64,000 nucleotides of DNA, taken from Mytilus edulis (lineage: Eukaryota > Mollusca > Bivalvia > Mytilida > Mytilidae). This document shows, in pieces, positions 1 to 14,000 of the stretch (within the stretch, counting starts at the first letter, position 1; each line of letters opens with the position of its first letter). The stretch is from NCBI RefSeq assembly GCF_963676685.1, contig NC_092346.1, forward strand, positions 76,213,821 to 76,277,820, in the 5' to 3' direction. The position numbers and the translations under genes were made by a program. Under the pieces are notes generated by a model that worked only from the letters and a program-made list of their open reading frames with translations, did no database searches and had not been told where the DNA came from.

Positions 1-829
1 TTTATTGTATAATTTGGATAAAGGAAGTGTGGACATGTAAAATGTGGTTTGGATCTGCAGCATTCGTTCGAATTTTAAAGAGCTCCAAAAAATATGCGAG
101 ATTTGGGTTTTGTGACAGAAATACAAATTTCAAAAAATCATTAATTCTGCCACGATCTTTTGAAATGTTGTAACAAAACTTTTTAATTTTTCCCCTTATT
201 ATATACGGAATAAAAAGATATATCATTTTCGGAATAATCTATTTGAATTACCTTTTAAACCACTCTTAACTTCACCCCTATCCATATTTTTTTTCTATTT
301 TCGGCTTGACCACAAAACAAAGTGAACTTTTCGTCCTGGTCAGACGCGTCCAGTTAACGATGACGTCATAAATAAAACATATACCATGAACACCAAAGAC
401 TACTCTTGCTAGGAGTACAACTTTTTTTTAATAAGTTTAAAAAATGACAAGAATAACTTCAGAGCAACGCTGATCATATGTCGCTGTGTTACTTGTCTAC
501 ACGCTCAAAATCAGTGTTATAAGGGACCATTCGAGTAACAAAATGAATAAAAGTATTGATTTAAAGGTATATTCCATTTCTACTTTTAATTACGCACATT
601 TTGATATATACATTTATATAGTTATCAATTCCGAAATTTCTAACAAATGCAATAAAGGCGAACTGGAAAGCAAAACCCGTATTATCACCAACACCGTTTT
701 TGTATAAATGTCCGTCTGTCATTCATTTCGGTTGTGATTTACTAGTAGATAAAAATAGAAACATACATACAAGGCCAAATCATTATGATAAATATGGATA
801 GGAATAATTGAATACTTGACGAGCAATTA
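1..829. other. No gene recognised; AT-rich flank
   Basis: No exon with cysteine-rich or receptor-like coding, no RNA gene and no repeat with clear ends was seen here. The receptor gene whose exons begin at 1978 must have earlier exons, because that exon starts in phase 1, but none of its missing exons is visible in this stretch. They presumably lie to the left of the window. Confidence 0.5.
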
Positions 830-1553
830 TATGGGGACGAAGTCCCCAATTACGGTAGAAAAATCAATAAAAAAAAAATAAAAAAAATCTGGAAAATTTC
901 CCGAATTTTTCATTCTACTAATGAACTCAAAATCGTTAACTTTTTTTTTCAGATCTAGTTCCTGTTCCGGTTTTCCCCGCATTTGCGCAGAAATCTGTCT
1001 TGTTTGCATGAGACTTTGAAAAGAAAATTATATGTATCAGTCTAGTAAAATATAAGATTGGAACTCAATACAATTTCATTTTTAATATGGGGACGGAGTC
1101 CCCAATAACAGTAGAAAATTCAATAAAAAAAAAATACGGGAAATTTTCCCGAAATTTTCATTGTACTAATGAACTTAAAATCGTTCAATATGTTTTATGT
1201 CATGTTTTGAATTCCCGCATCTGCGCAGAAATCTACAATGTACTTCCTTTTTCCGGTCTCGTTTGCATGAAACTTGGAGTAAAACATATATTTATCAGTC
1301 TAGTATATTATACTAACCAAGGAAAGAACGCGATATCAATTTCATTTTTAATAATTCCTTGATATGAAAAAAACGTTACCTGATGATAGCGTTTCTTTGT
1401 TTACATTGCATATGACGTCATAACTTAAATAACGTCACAACTAAAATCCCTAACAACAGAACCAAAATCGGAAACGTTACGGTATTTCCGTTTCTTTTTT
1501 ATAACAAATATTTAAGTTACAAAAAAATAATTCATACAGACTTCGTCCCCATA
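830..1553. repeat. MITE-like element with duplicated left arm
   Basis: The left end reads TATGGGGACGAAGTCCCCA and the right end is its inverse, ACTTCGTCCCCATA (1540-1553). The terminal GGGGACGAAGTCCCC is itself a near-perfect palindrome. The left arm of about 250 bp occurs twice in tandem (from 830 and from 1086); each copy keeps the blocks TTTTCATT, CTAATGAACT and TGCGCAGAAATCT in the same order. No coding capacity is seen. A short non-autonomous DNA element is the simplest reading. Confidence 0.6.
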
Positions 1554-1728
1554 TACAGGTAATGCCTGCCTCATATTACATAAATTAAGACTGATTTGTG
1601 CCTCAGAAAAGTATATAATTTAACAAGAAAATAGATATAGTACGGTATATTAGAGGTATATTTAAATTGAAATGAATGACATATATACAAAATTTAATGA
1701 ATTATAATTGAAATCAAAATATTTGAGT

Positions 1729-1820
1729 TATAACGCAAATTTTGCGTTATTTTGCAAAGGTTTGCGTTATATTGCATTATTTCGCAAATGTTTGCGTTAT
1801 AACGCATATGTAACGCAAAC
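1729..1820. repeat. Cluster of TTTGCGTTAT palindromes
   Basis: About 90 bp carries repeated TTTGCGTTAT and its inverse ATAACGCAAA, including the perfect inverted repeat ATAACGCAAATTTTGCGTTAT read across 1730-1750 and a second inverted set around 1791-1806. The cluster ends about 160 bp before an exon acceptor. It could be a fold-back relic or a clustered protein-binding site; nothing in the sequence decides between these. Confidence 0.5.
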
Positions 1821-1977
1821 ATAGGCAGAAATATGGAAAAAAGTTGTGTGGCGCTTATACGCTTCCGTATGTTGTACTATAACTTCATTCATGTTTTCTA
1901 AATTCCGAAATTGCTGGTGCATTTATGTCAACAATACGTTTCAATTAAGTTTTTTGTTGCTTTATTTTTTTTTGCAG

Positions 1978-2077
1978 AATGCCCAGCTGGTTCATACGCA
2001 AAAAACTGCATACTAAATTGCACTGGTGTTTTTTATGGACGACAGTGTTTAAGTGTATGTAATTGCTCGTTGAAAAG
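1978..2077 (+). CDS. Receptor exon: EGF-like module
   Basis: The acceptor is TTTTTTTTTGCAG and the donor AAAAG/GTGAAT. The exon enters in phase 1 (an upstream G completes GAA) and leaves in phase 2. It encodes six cysteines in the order CPAGS, KNC, LNC, RQC, VC, NC, a half-laminin/EGF pattern. Confidence 0.75.
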
Positions 2078-5000
2078 GTGAATTAATAACACTATTACCA
2101 TTTAACATGCTTCAACTATTTGCAATCTTGAACATCATGCAGACAGCTGAAAGAATAATTACGTATGCATCAATTTTAGAATACAATCTTTATCAGTACT
2201 CAGGTAATACAAACAACACTTACAAAGTTGAGTTAAATAAATTTGCAATTGTAATTTATTAGTTAAACCTAATGTACGACTGACCAGTTTAGGAAATCAG
2301 TTTCGTTTGATTTTCATTTCTTTAATGCTTACTTTGTCCAAAGGGACAATTTAGCTTTCTTATCACATGACTTCGTCGTTCGTAAACTTTTTTTGGGGTG
2401 TTTTGGTTTAAATATGTTTCCGATTGATTGATTGTTGTTTGCTTTACGCCGCATAAGCACAAACAGGCTATATCGCGGCGAGAGCTAATTCGAATATTTT
2501 TACATTTTAAATATGTTTCCGATGTTCCTTTCTACCAACAAGCTAAGATGACCAACATGGCTTAAAATAAAACATATGGGTAAAATGCAAGTTTTGTACA
2601 TTACTGATTTTGAAAACCGCTATACATAGATGAACTCGGACAGGGGCGAAATAGTTCAGAATGTTGACGTGCTCTACCTTATGTCTATTAAAATCAAAAC
2701 TATTAGACGACTTCTTTTACGAGTTATAGACCTTAAATGCCAAATTTTACAGCTTTTTTATTTTTGCATGTTGAAAACTGTAACAGATAGAGAGAAACCT
2801 TCTAAAGAAATGATCAGAAACACAAGATTAACAAACAAGTCAAACGGTCAAAGTTGTTAATATAAGACTGAATCAAATCATTAGTGTCATTGTCATTAAT
2901 GACGATGTTTGCCCATGTGTTTGCACTTTTGCCAAATATCTAAAAAAAAATAATATGCAATTGCTGAATAGAATCATAAAAATGCATACATTATCAGCAA
3001 GACAAGATCTATTAAAAAAAGTCTTATATTCGAATTATTCTGTTGTTTTTAGAGTTGTACTATTGGACAATTCTTACATGATTTGCATATCTTCAAATAT
3101 TTGAATGTGAATGCTCTGTTAGAATGTTATCTCTTTTTTCTCAGAGAAAACATGTCATATGTCTTCAGATATTGTTGATAAAAATTATGTTAAACAGGTT
3201 GGGTGTTGAGTCAGTTTATCGTAACTTGAGTTCCTCAACAATGAGAACACACATCAATGTGAGGAAACCGTTTGTCGCAATGACACATATCCTGAAAATA
3301 TTCTTATGTAGTTACTTATGTCTAAAATCTTTTCTGAAGAACAAACTGCAAATAAACTTGGCAATTTTCAAATTCATTAAAATAACTAGAGGCTCTAAAG
3401 AGCCTGTGTCGCTCACCTTGGTCTATGTGCATATCATAAACGAAGGATACAGATGGATTCATGACGAAATTGTGCTTTGGTGATAGTGATGTGTTTGTAG
3501 ATCTTACTTTGCTGAACATTATTGCTACTTACAATTTTCTCTGTCTATACTAGTATTCAAGAAAATAACCAAAAACGGAAATATTTCTTTAAAAATTACA
3601 AATTGGGGGCAGCAACCCAACAACCAGTTGTCCAATTCATCTGAAAATTTTACGGCAGATAGATATTGTCTTGATAAACAATTTAATCCTGACAGATTTG
3701 CTCTAAATGCTTTGGTTTCAGAGTTAAAAGCCAAAATCTACATTTTTCCCCGGCCTATGTTCTATTTTTAGCCATGGCGACTATCTTGGTTGGTTGGCTG
3801 GGTCAACGCACACATTTTTTAAACTAGATACCCTAATAATGATTGTGGCTAAGTTTGGTTAAATTTTGCCCAGTAGTTTCAGAGGAGAAGATTTTTGTAA
3901 AAGATTACAAAAATTTACGAAAAATTGGTAAACAATGGCTATAAAGGGAAATTACTCCTTAAGGGGTCAACTGACCATTTTGGTCATGTTGACATATTTG
4001 TAGATCTTACTTTGTTGAACATAATTGCAGTTTACAGTTTATGTCTATCTATAATAATATTCAAGATAATAACCAAAAACGGCAAAATTTCCTTAAAATT
4101 ACCAATTCAGGGGGCAGCTACCCAACAACGAGTTGTCCGATTCATCTGTAAATTTCAGAGTAGATAGATCTTGACCTTATGAACAATTTTACACCATGTC
4201 AGATTTGCTCTAAATGCTTTTGTTTTAGAGATATAAGCCAAAATCTACATTTTACCGCAATGTTCTATTGTTAGCCATGGTGGCCAACTTGGTTGGTTGG
4301 CTTGGTCAACGAACACATTTTTTAAACAAGATACCCCAATGATGATTGTGGCCAAGTTTGGTTAAATTTGGCACAGTAGTTTCAGAGGAGAAGATTTTGT
4401 AAAAGTTAACGACGACGGACGCCGGACGCCGGACGCCGGACACCAAGTGATGAGAAAAGCTCACTTGGCCCTTTGGGCCAGGTGAGCTAAAAATACAAAA
4501 TTGATGAGAATCTATAAAAATAGAACATAGGGGTAAACAAAAACGTACCTTTGGGCCAGGTGAGCTAAAAATACAAAATTGATGAGAATACATTACGATA
4601 TTGTTCAGAACACATTAGAAATCAATAATTTATAAGGATCAAAAACGTATCTCCCAAAACGGAACGCAAAATCAATCAGTATGTCATCGTGACACTTTTT
4701 CTTATTGAATTTACTGGTTAAGTTAAAGATTTGAGAATTTTGATCTAGCCGTTTTACAGCTGCCATTATGTGCAAGAGAACAGGATAGGTACATTATTAT
4801 CTGTTGCATTAATATGCTTTTGATACCATGACTTGATACAACTACATGTTTTAGTAAGTTAGTAACTATGGTGTTTTGCTACAGATCTTAATTTACCTTT
4901 TTATCTTAACCTACCTTCCTTTTAGAATATATTTAAAATGACCGACCTTTTTGATTATATTTGAAATGATATGAATGGTATTCGTTAATGAGAGAATTTT

Positions 5001-8000
5001 CCATATTAAAAAATCCAAAAAACAAACTAAATGTAAATTGCCGGCAAATTTAAAATTCATTTGTATATGATTCAGAAACCGGACAAAAAGCAGAAAAAAT
5101 GCATTTCATATTTCCGACAATGTACTGTTTATTCACCCTGAACTTTAAGGTTGTTTGTCCAAATAGCTGTCTCTGATTTTACAAAAGAATCAACACAGTT
5201 AAAGCGCGGAACGCGAAGAAGGCACCATAATAAACGTTGACACAACACGATAAAATGTTAAGTACTTACAGGAAATTTTGATTTTAAAAGTACATATAAA
5301 TAAAAAATATATTGATGTACCAATAGTTATCTGGTTGCAAGATAATACAATAGATATTTATATGGATCATTAGAAGCTCTTTCATCAATACTCAAAACCT
5401 TTTTCATTTTTATTTAGAAAATAATTAATAATGCTGTATTTTAATTGCATTCTTCCACAAATATTTAATATGATACATTATATATAATACATCATATACA
5501 TGTATTATATGTTGCGTACATTATCAAACTGTATATATGTTACAGTGAATTTGTATAATCAGGGATTATGTAGAATCCCTGATTTTTCAGGGAATATGTA
5601 GAATCACTAAAATCATTAGTAATTATATATAATCCCTGAAAATGACCAGTGATTTTACATAATCACTGAACATTTTAATAATCATTCTACAAATTCCCTA
5701 ATATGATTTCAGGGATTATGAATAATTTAATGATCCTTTGTTTGATAAAAAAAAAATAATATAGACAAATTATATTTTTTTCTTTCATTAATTCCTTGCC
5801 AGATGAAATAATTTTGCTTTTAAACACAGAGGATGATCTAAAAGATATAACCAACACAGGGTTTCGAGATAAAGTTGAAGACTTCAAAATTAATATCAAC
5901 ATTCCCTTTATAGCAATAGCTTTACATGTATTGTTTGTTTATTAAAAGCCAGCGTCAAATGAATATTCAGGTAAAAAAGAAGATGTGGTATTATTGCCAA
6001 TGAGACAACTGTCAACAAGAGACCAAAATGACACAGAAATTAACATCTATAGGTCACCGTACGGCCTTCAACAATGAGCAAAGCCCATACCGCATAGTCA
6101 GCTATAAAAGGCCCCGAAATGACAATGTAAAACAATTCAAACGAGATAACTAACGGCCTTATTTATGCTCTATTTTTTAATCCACAAAGCATGTTATTTG
6201 TGATACATGTAAAGCAAATGGTGAAGAAGATTATTGAACATCTGTTTTGTGTGGTTTTTGTTTGTTAAAATGAACAAGACATTCAAACTGTGAGAACTTA
6301 GGCATCTAAATGTAGGAAAAACAGGCAGAACTTAGGATTGACATATAGAAACAAATTTTAGAGAAGCTTGCGTTTGGTGTAATATTCTCATAGCAATTCC
6401 AAATGGTAAAAACAAAAGGGAAACCCGAAAAACATAATGACAATTGTTTAAAAAAAAGTCTGAAAAAGGATTTCGCCTGACTACAAAACATTGTATCTTT
6501 CTTGCTCGAACCGGTTTAAGGTTGCAAATTCCCATCTTTTGTTGGGGGGTACCTTCAGATGTTTTACTGAACACTTTATTTCACTAAGCGTGTCGTTAAA
6601 ATCTGATTCGATATGTGCAGGAAAAGGTTTTCTAAAATGTGAATATTGTGGTAAAAACAGATGTGAAGCATATTATTTTGATATATTGTGTTTCACATTT
6701 TCATGTAGTGTGCTTAACATTTTAAAAAATTTGGGTTATCATTTTGATATATTGTGCTTAACATTTTACAATTTATGTTACTTTATAATGATGTTTTTAT
6801 GTGATTTTATAGAATAAATAATTTCATTTTCTTTATAAATAAACCTATTTCTTCATTTCAGTTATATTGTAGAATCCCTGACGTTTTTTCTAGTGATTAT
6901 ACATAATCCCTGAAAATTTTAGTGATTATATATAATCCCTAAACTAGCCAGTGATTCTACATAATCCCTGAAAATTTCAGATTTTCAGGGATTCTACATA
7001 ATCACTGATTATACAAATTCACTGTAACATATACATATTGTTTTCTATAGTCTCATTAATCTTTTAAGATTGGCACATACAATGTAAATGTTATGTTTCT
7101 TGTTATCTGTTTTATGTACCTGTATGAATACTTTTATAAATAAAATATTGACTATGAATCTACACAACTTAAAGTTTCTAAACAACGGTCAAGCTTTAAA
7201 TCGAGCTGGCTATGTATATGAAAGTTCAAATATGTTACATATAATTAGTTCATAATTTTGATTGACATTATATGGTTAATTTATTTGTAGGTGCCATTAT
7301 ATTTATGGATGTCCAGAAAATTTAACAACTTCGATAAAAACTACAAAAGGTATTGTGCACTGTCGACAGCGATTCATTTAAAATCAAATTTTATCAATTG
7401 TGTAAAAGGGGGAAAATCGCAATCGTAAGTTAAGTAACTATTATAGTGCATATGACACCATGTCGGTAAAAATGAAATGCTGTACTGATGAATTCCAGTA
7501 ATTGACAAAACAAGTTGCTTTCTTTAAAAAAAGAAATGCAATCATAAACCCAAATGCTTGTTTGGCATTATATATATATTAGATAATTGTTTAATAAAGA
7601 TGTATTGTCTTATATTACTTTTGTTGTGCATAAGAATTAGAAACTGACATTGCCTGTTTAGTGGTTTAAATAATGTAATACCGGCTTCACACATCAACGT
7701 ATAGATCCGACGTACGTCGGCCGAGGTAAAAAAAATCATGCACGCATTCCCAACTGCAGGTCTGTCTATATGTGAATGTTTGTCAATAAGTCTGTCACAT
7801 TCGCCCGTCTGTTTACATGTTTACCAGTCCGTCTATGTCCACTGGTTCGTCTACATGTTCACTAGCTTTGAAATAGCTTTCGGTAAGTGCGATTATTTCA
7901 GTGATTTGTGTCTATTGTTTTTATGTAAGTGATTATTGTGCACCGTACCCATAATTTTAGGGACGCGAATTACAACTGATATTTTACAGTTTTTTCTTGC

Positions 8001-11000
8001 GATGTGTTGTCCTTAAGGTTTGGTTCATTTGGGAGGGTTGGGTTTATTGCCACCACATTGTTTATGTGCCAATGTCCATTCTAAAGCCAGAAACATGTAG
8101 TACACTGGTTGTTGTTCATAATTCATGTCGGTCAAGTTGTTTTCGTAAATTATTTTGTTATCAATAAGGCTGTTTAGTTTTGTTTGATTTTTGTTTTTAA
8201 ATCTTAATGGTCGGGGCATTTAATAGCCGACTAAATAGTGTTTTTTTTTTTCATTTTTGGAGGCCGCTCGGTGGCCTTTAAAGACTTACTACCACGTCAT
8301 TGTAACTCTGGTTGGTATCTGTATCATTAGTGCTGGACCATGGTCGATCCTATATGCACCTTTGAGGCAGGCGGGATATTTTTGTAGATCTTGTACAGCT
8401 CAAACTAATGTGAGTAGTTCCTGTACTTCTATGTCTAGTCCCATGTTGCATGGTTGGAGAGGGTGTAATATCTTCTGTAGGTTTGATGAAGTTTCACCCG
8501 TATCGGACTTCTTTTCCTAAATGAAAGCTTTAAGGCGACGAGTATTTTTGTATGCAATGTGCCCTTAACGTGTCTAAAACTTATCTGTAGCGTTTTCAAC
8601 GCTCGTGTAGCGTGTATATTATGTGCGTGCAGTTTACAGGTATATACGTTTGACAAACGCTTGAGCTGAATGATTTTTTTTATGTTCCATTAAAATTTTC
8701 CTGAAGTAAAAGCGTTCACCAAGCGTATACCTTTGCATTTCGACGAACTTCAAACTTATGGAACGCGTGTTTAAACGCTTGCGTAGAGTTCCTCTGGTGA
8801 GCAACTAAGTTACGCATACGATGATACGGACTTTGTTAATTTTCTTTTTTGACTGATTGTTTTACATTGTCATTTCGGGGCCTTTTATAGCCGACTATGC
8901 GGTACGTGCTGTGCCTGTTGTTGAAGGCCGTACGGTGGCCCATAGTTTGTATTTCTGTGTTATTTTGGTTTCTTGTAGATAGTTGTCTCATTGACACCAA
9001 ACCCGATATCTTCTTTTTTTATATTCGATATCTTATCGCCGACCTGGTTAAGTCTGCCAAAAATGCATGCATGATTCATTTTTAGGTTATCATGCAGTCG
9101 TAATTAAAGTGGCATGTTTAATTCGTTGTTTCATTGCTTGAAGTATCATTTCTTACATCTGCATGGTCAAATGTGTATTTTTTTAAAATAAATTTTAGAT
9201 CACGGTTATTTTTTCCCCCTTCATATTGAATATCTATACTTATCAGTCGTATTTTAATGACGAAAAGGATTCAGAGGTTATTAAAAAAAAGTAAATAATG
9301 TTGCAATATTTAAACAAAGAAAATAACTTTAAATTTGCAATATTAATGAAAATAAATACGGACATAACTTTCATAATTAATTTTAACGTTATTTTCAATA
9401 AACGATTTTTTTTTAAATCCTCGTTTTTACACCTATTTGAGGCACGTATTTATGATTATATTTCCATGTCCTTGGTCTATCCTAGACGTAAAATTTCAAA
9501 AAGTGCTAATACTTTTTTTAAAGATATTATTTTTAATTGTTCTCGTTCAAAATATTTTATTTTTTCATATTCAATATCTATTTAATTTTATTTTTAATAA
9601 CCTTTTTTTTTTTTTTTTTATTAAAGTTGCAATATTTAACCAAAAAAAATAACTGTAATTTAATCATATGCAAAAAAGACATCACTTTAATTTCAGTATA
9701 AAAAAATAAATAGCTTGCTTTTTACAACATGTACATCTTCACTAAACGTAAAATCTAAAATAAAATGCTACTAAAACTCTTTCTAAAGATTTTATTTTTA
9801 ATTATTCTCGTTCAGAATATAAAGCGCATTGTTTACATGAAATCTTATCTCATATCTAAACACAGCTGGTTACATCGTTTGACTAATTAAAATACTACGC
9901 ATGTAGGTTAATATTAGCAGCTTGTAATCGTGTGCAAGAAAATATTATATCATAATAAATTTCAGATCATACGTAAAATATCTCTATAGCAACTTAAGAT
10001 GCTAATGCATATTCAACAGATTAGTAAGCTATTGCGCATGCCTTTGAAAGGTGGTCATAGCTATTGCGCATGTGTTTGAAAGGTGGTCATAGAAAGACAA
10101 GAAGTGTTCCGACTAACATCCGGTGTTCCGAAAGACTACATCACTCGTCCAATATATACTGCGTAAACCCTCAGGGGTTTACGCAAAAAAATATTGTTGA
10201 AGATAAAGACAAATAAATAACAAAGTAGCAAAACAAAAAACACATACTTAACTTTGACCTTTAATGGTTTATTTAACAAATTGAGACTTGGACGGACACA
10301 GTCCTATTAGGCGAGTGACATTCAGACCTAAAAAATATTTTTAATGCACCTATCTAACACACAGCTATATTATATATCATTCGAAAGGAAAAAATGTGAA
10401 GATTCCATTTTTCCCGGTCGTAAAAGTGAAATATGGTGCAATTTTTTTTAAATTGGGGTCAAAGGTCATTCATAAAAAAATGAAAGAATAACACTTTTGT
10501 AGTATTATTGTCTTATTTGAAGCAGCTAGTAATAAAGCTAATTCAAATTTAACTTTACACGATACCATGATAACGTCTCTTTGATGCTTAGTTGCCTATC
10601 GTTCATGGTTTGGCGATAATTGACGTCATTTAGACGTTTTCACTCTGCTATAGGTAAAACAGTACTTTCTACAAAAACGACTTATAATAACAAATATTTG
10701 ACCTTAAATGTGTTAATATTTACTATATTTGATGGTGTGCCATGCGAAATAAAAAAAAATATGATGAAATATTTGTAAGTTGGACGAGTAAAAGGGAGAG
10801 AAAACAACGCAATAAAGAGAGTAAAAAGTAGACGTCTTTGTCACATCAAAAGTGACAATAGTCTCCTGTTTGTTAACAGCCTACAAACCATGTCAAGATC
10901 GGAAATTACTATCTTACATGTTTAATACAACCACAAGCAAAGTTGAGGAGGATATATGAACCACATTTTAAGTCTGTCCGTCCGTCAGTCTCCACTTGTT

Positions 11001-14000
11001 TACGGCCCGTGTCGAATTAAATCAGGTAACTTATACATGTATACAGTTCATCAAAAAACCAATGATTTCAAATATAAAATGCATTGCCGTGAACTATAGA
11101 ACTGATGTTAACACACTTAGTTCAGAGATGTATTATGGGATGGCACGTGGTTCTTCATAAATTAAAGCATTTCATTTTGACATTGGCATTTGCATTTGAG
11201 CCGTTAAGTTTTCAAACATTGTTTGATTCGTCCTTGTCTGGTGTGTGTCCGGTCCATATCTTTTGAACCGTTGAACCTGGGTTTTCCAAACTAAGTATGA
11301 ATACACATCATATAATAGGGGATGGTCATCAACTAAAATCAGGTCACTATGATATGGATCCAATCATAATGGAATCCTGTCCGCGACATATATAGCTGCA
11401 AAACTAAGGTTTACCAAACTTCAGATACAGAAGTCGGTTTCACAAAAAAAACTTCGGACAAGATTAATCGTAAGTAAACTAACTATTCATGACTTATAAG
11501 TCGAAAGATTTGTTATGAAACTGACCCCAGATGCAAAATTAGAATGTAGTAATTTATTAACTAAAGTTAGGTCCCACGATGACCTTTATTTTGACATTTG
11601 GGATTGTATACTTTAGAAACACTTTAATTTCTTAACGTGTTTTTTTTATTAGGACTGCATTTATTTTCACTCACGTTTGTGCAGTCAAAAGGTTTGCAGT
11701 TAAAAATGCAAGCATCAATGTCTTACTAGTATTCAAAACTTAGATATATATATATAGATATTTATCAACTAATATGAATTTGCGGGATAAAGTTCGGCTT
11801 AACCTATATATAGTTTTTTTTTGTCATTCTGGAGGAGTTTCTGTGAATAATCTATTTCTTTAAAAGAAACGAAATAAATCTAATTTATAACAAATAATGC
11901 AATTTTCTGTTTGTGATTTTTAACAATATAAGACAGTCGAAATTTATATTTTAAAACTGAGCATGTGAAGCTTTTGCTTAACTAGAATGATTCCTGATAC
12001 TTCGCTGTTACTGACATAATTCTGTGTAACAGATGCTTACAATGATTTTAGTACATGTGCACTTGTTGGTAGGCGTGACACGATGGCGATCTTTTTGGTT
12101 GAAAGTCTGATATTATGTAGCTTGCTCAAATCGTCTTGCTTAGACTTAAACATACTTATTTTTGGTTTCGAACACTTTAGAGTTTTCTTGCAGCACCGAT
12201 CTACATGTCAATATGAATTTTGTTTAATTTGCGATAAACCCGCCATCTATTGATAATTTCGATATCGATAAAAAGAGAGTTTTCTTTGGAACAAAGATAG
12301 ATAATGAGCTATAGAACTTTTAAGAGCATGAACTGCTGGTAAAGTTACATATATTTTATAAAAGAAACTATACATGCACAATAAACATGGTGCATCGCCA
12401 ACCATAATTCCCACTGGTTATAGAACTCGTAAACAGCACACAGTTGTTCCATGTCTAGAATACAACGAAGTGTCAGGTCATAGTTGATCCTCTGACCATA
12501 CTCCTCTTAAATTGTTAATCCGTACATAGAATAAGAAGCCTGATGATATTATATTATAAGCCCGGTACCTTTGATAAGTATGATTAAAAGGACACAATGA
12601 TCTCTGTATACAAGAGACTAAATTCTTTGAGGTAAACAACTAAAGCTTATCGCATGGTCTAAAACAAGAAGCAATAGCCAACACTGTATAATAAGCTACA
12701 AAGGTTCTTGAACAATTTTAATTAGATACCCAAAAGCTTGATTCATGCTCAAAACTACAAACAAAAGCAAAAATCATAAAAAGCAACTAACGACAACCAT
12801 AATGAATAACAAATCAATTTGAAAGATATTAGGCATATGATCGATTGTTTACGTTAGACACGCGTTTCGCCGACATAAGACTCCTTGGTGACGCTCGAAC
12901 CATTATTTAAAAACACGTAATACTATTTAAAATACGGCTTAGGTAATATATACCCCCTGAGGTAGAACATTTATTGTATTTCAAATATCTATACGAAGAA
13001 TTCAAAATTGTCAACTGAATGAATAGATATCCCCATATATTAAAGTATTTATAGTATGTCTCTTGGCGTGGCCCTACGCTATGCTTCCTCTAAAATATTA
13101 ATCAAATTTGCACCATCAATAAGTCTACCGTATGCGATGGTTAAAACGGTAGGAAATTTAAAAGGTGGACATATCTCAAGTTCAAGTTCATGGGGAAAAT
13201 ATCAGATTTGACACATTTTTGTGTACTTTTAGTTGCAAAACTAAAATGTGCATTGATCCAATTGAGAAAGAAGTATTTTTCAATAGTTATTCATAATCTC
13301 TGCTTTTTGTAAGTGCAAATTGACTAAGAACAATAAGATATTGGTTTTCTACCAAGAAAAAACGTTGACATCTCAGCTTCAATGGCCCTTTTTATTTTTT
13401 TTATATACTGTGCATAATATTGTACCAAAAAAAATGCCTTTATGGTTATTCATACTCTTTTTCGAAGCGTTTAGGTTCGTTAACTTGAGGTAAATTAACA
13501 GAGAAAGCGATTTCAGAAATTTGATTGAAAAGGGGGAGTGTGTAAAAATGTATAAAATCCAGAATAAAACAGTGATAACAATATGTATTAAACAAGTAAT
13601 GAACTTTTGAATAATAAGAACATCATATATTTGGGTTTCAAGCCGAAAATATCTAAGAAATGAAAAAAAATATGAAAATTGGCACCATTTTTATTAAAAA
13701 ATCCAAAATTGTTACAAAAAGCTTCTTTTTTTCGTAAAAATTTACTTCTTTTATTTTTGAAAAGTATTTTTTTATACATTGCCATGTTAAACGTACATAA
13801 TTTTTGCACTGTGACAACAGAAAATAAATCTACATGTTATTTTTTCACACTTCAATACTGCTGGTCATTTTTCAATTTGGAATTATTTCTCGATTTTAAT
13901 TCAATTTTTACAAAAATTGCACCGTACGAATTTTTTACGATCATGTCTTTGTGACGTCAAATACGTTGACCCGGCCTTAATAACTTTGACTCGGACATAT

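Noticed and set aside
10161..10184. Intrinsic terminator at the perfect hairpin
   Set aside because: The context is a eukaryotic intron, and no T run follows the stem on either strand.
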